From Adiantum capillus-veneris (lineage: Eukaryota > Streptophyta > Polypodiopsida > Polypodiales > Pteridaceae), in NCBI GenBank assembly GCA_014529385.2, contig CM043968.1, positions 25,659,513 to 25,723,512 on the forward strand: DNA of 64,000 nucleotides, given 5' to 3'. The stretch's first letter is position 1. The number at the start of each line of letters is the position of its first letter. The notes beneath the pieces were generated by a model. It made no database searches. It worked only from the letters and a program-made list of their open reading frames with translations, and was not told the origin of the DNA. Positions 61,678 to 64,000 of this stretch are shown here, piece after piece. Made by a program: the position numbers and the translations under genes.

Positions 61678-64000
61678 CTAGCTCAGGGTCTTTATATAGT
61701 TTGGACATGATGGTGGTTCTAACTTCTGAAGACATGAATCCATCAATTTGGCAATGTTTAACGGCACCTTTTGGACTTCAGTCCCTTGATGTGGGGAAGA
61801 TGAAATATCCATTTCTTCGATAGGATCAAGTAGCCCCTCTGTAAACATTCTTTCCATCAAGAAGTGAGTACGCCCACTTTCCCATGACTTTAAGTCACTT
61901 TCTTCTTGGATGACACTAGTTATTGCTAAGGGTCTATGGTCTTGGTGAGGTTGTTGTTGCATAGCGGACACGGTGTCTGTAATCTGGATCTTCCTACTTG
62001 CTGGTTCTAGATCTCTTTGGGTATCTTCTACCAAACTCCTTAATTGTTTGACTTGCTCAATCTCCTCTGTAGGGTTTGGAAATATTCCTATCTTCTTCTT
62101 GGATCCTGGCCATTGTGGCTCATGAAGATCTTCCTTGTTGGTTTCTATTTTAGTGGTCGTTTTGGTCTCCATGGTTTCTTCTGAATCAGAATCCTCTTCA
62201 GCGTCATTCATATATACTGGGTCGTCACCAGTACCTATGTTGGTCTTTGAACTGGGGTCTGACTTCGCTGCTTTTTGCGATCTCTTTCTTCGTGTTTTCT
62301 TCTTTTTTTGAGATTGGGCAAGTGATGCCGTGTCTCTTTCCTCAAGAATATAATTTTGTTTTTGGAGCATCGATCGTGTAAGTACGTTTACTGGTACCAC
62401 AGGTGTACTTTGTGATGGCTCCTCGGTAACTTCAATCAAGTTTAATGGCGTGATATTCGGTGCATTTGGATTATTTGGACATTGGGCAATCAAATGATCT
62501 ATGCCACATCGATTACACATGAGTATCACCATTGTAGACGTGCTCGCTTGACTAGTTTGCATTAGTGTGGCGTTCTTTTGTAGCCTAATAGGACACTCGG
62601 CTACACGATGTGGACCTCCACACTCATAGCATTGAAGAGGTGGTCTCTTAGCAGTGTAATTGATATTTTGGCCTCTTGCAGCAATAGCAACTACTTTATA
62701 TACAGGTTTGACTTGTCCCCAATAGTCCTCCATGTAGTATTGTGGACTTTCTTCAAGCACATACAGCCCATATGCAATATAGGATCTATATCTTCCTCAC
62801 AACCTTCCAAACAAGAAATAGATGACTCACAACCCACTTGATTCACATAAGTGATTCTTGGATGTGGTGGTTGCGGTCCTAGCACTGGAGGTGGTAAAGG
62901 TGTTATTTGAACAAAATTTTGGGCCCTAGGGACCATGTGTTGTGATTTTTGTTCAAGAGGTGGGGCCGGCATCAATGCAGGCACTCGAAGTGTGTCTGTC
63001 CATGCTAAGGTTGGTCTATTGGCCATCGCACGCTTAAATACTATGCAATCCTTAGCTTGATGACCATACCTTCCACATGCATTGCAATTCCCATTGAATT
63101 TTACTCTAAAAGTAGGACATTCACTGGTACTATGCAGTCCATAGCATACTGAGCACCATTGTTGCTCCCTTCTTGGATACATATGATTGTTCTGCGGAGC
63201 ACGATTGTCTCTAAGACTCTCTTGAATAGCCTTGGTGAGATCTGCTAAAGTCATCTCAGATATCTTTGGCTCCTTAGCAATAGGCTTTAGGGTCATTGAT
63301 TGATGCCCCGATGTTTGTGAGCTAATAGATTTAGACTCAACAGACACTCTTTCTCCTTGAATCATTAAATTATCCTCCAATTGGATCGCATTGGTGGTGA
63401 CTGCTTCCCAAGTGGTGATACTTTTAATGACTAGGCCATTGTAGATATCCTCATGTTGTAACCCCCTAATGAATCTATCAAGCAATTGGTTATTGTTGAA
63501 GCGCTCATTTGGATTACATCGAGAGTTCAAATGCTTCAAGCGACTTATGAAGTGTCTCACCGTTTCTCCTTCCACTCGTTGGGCTTTCTGGAGTTGAGAG
63601 GCTACACCCCAAAGTACTCCCTCTCGTATGTTCTTTTAAGAACATTCTCCTAAGAGTAGGGAAAATCGTTTTTTCTTTCACCCTTAGGGTTCTATACCAA
63701 TCCCTTGCCTTTCCACTTAAGGTTAGGCTTAAAGCATTGCTCTTATGTAGGTCATTGTGTTCTCCTAGAGAATCGCATATTTGTTCAAACACATCGATAT
63801 GCTTTCTCACATCCCCGTCTCCACTACATTTTTTGTGTGAGCTTGGCTATTTGTACTGCCTTACTTCTAGGCTCTCTATCAGACGTGTTACGCATATTCT
63901 CAACAATAGATCGACCTGTAGCTTGAGCAAATGTTGCCAAGTCACCTAAGTGAGCAGGCACCGTGGGTGGAGGTGCTCCAGAGACTACATGTGGAGTAGG
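61678..64000 (-). pseudogene. Element 3 gag (partial)
   Basis: Broken over several frames: 63810-63514, 63575-62691 and 62760-61678. Retrotrans_gag motifs D-W-Y-R-T-L-R-V-K and F-I-S-R-L-K-H-L-N-S-R-C, then the four knuckles CSVCYGLHSTSEC, CNACGRYGHQAKDC, CYECGGPHRVAEC and CNRCGIDHLIAQC, then the Lys/Arg-rich region. Frame breaks near 63600, 62730 and 61740. The N-terminus lies beyond the window edge. Confidence 0.9.

Larger units (their letters stand above)
57847..64000 (-). mobile_element. Element 3: non-autonomous relative, minus strand, runs off window
   Basis: Reading leftward: gag, protease, tail, small ORF, 3' non-coding region, PPT and 3' LTR. It shares with element 1 the direct protease-to-tail junction and the replacement of the accessory ORF. 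The 5' gag, PBS and 5' LTR lie beyond position 64,000. Confidence 0.92.

Overview
The window looks like gene-poor, repeat-rich nuclear DNA from a flowering plant. It holds nested LTR retrotransposons of both plant superfamilies (Ty1/copia and Ty3/gypsy), primer-binding sites matching plant initiator-Met and Asp tRNAs, long dinucleotide microsatellites, and no intact single-copy host gene. Nothing prokaryotic or organellar is visible. The species cannot be named from sequence alone.

Layout. 1-5.0 kb: two LTR/primer-binding-site junctions of minus-strand Ty3-type elements, with a pair of perfect palindromes between them. 5.0-6.1 kb: a minus-strand Ty3 protease/RT relic. 6.4-11.5 kb: a complete but mutated Ty1/copia element (target duplication CATAG) inserted into an older minus-strand copia relic (6.1-6.4 and 11.5-12.7 kb). 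12.7-20.8 kb: 'element 1', a 3'-truncated Athila/Tat-like Ty3 element with gag and protease but no RT, RNase H or integrase. 21.9-23.1 kb: the 5' end of a minus-strand element with an unidentified ORF. 23.2-26.4 kb: microsatellite blocks and a LINE ORF1-like relic. 26.4-30.6 kb: nothing identified. 30.6-34.3 kb: an unusual island with spliced-looking plus-strand ORF fragments, one weakly ubiquitin-like, converging on a minus-strand ORF that ends in a recognisable but divergent histone H3 fold. 34.8-35.9 kb: more microsatellites and a second copy of a dispersed repeat. 36.8-40.4 kb: a direct-repeat-bounded segment with a promoter-like block and unrecognised ORFs. 40.4-44.5 kb: a chromodomain Ty3 relic, its 2-kb LTR, and the PBS and leader of a second copy.

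44,461-57,656 is 'element 2', a full-length Athila/Tat-like element with both LTRs, PBS, PPT and a matching target duplication (AACTT). It encodes gag with four zinc knuckles, protease, RT, RNase H and integrase. Downstream of integrase it also has a second retropepsin-like domain, a tail with W-[VI]-P-K motifs, a small shifted-frame ORF and an acidic accessory ORF. 57,847-64,000 is 'element 3' in the opposite orientation, 190 bp away and running off the window. Elements 1 and 3 share the same internal deletion (RT through the second protease) and the same replacement of the accessory ORF. They therefore look like an amplified non-autonomous subfamily that could be mobilised by relatives of element 2.

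All coding regions carry frameshifts or stops, so no element here appears able to move by itself. The most novel-looking items are the second protease, the autonomous/non-autonomous pair, the accessory ORF, and the histone H3-like ORF island.
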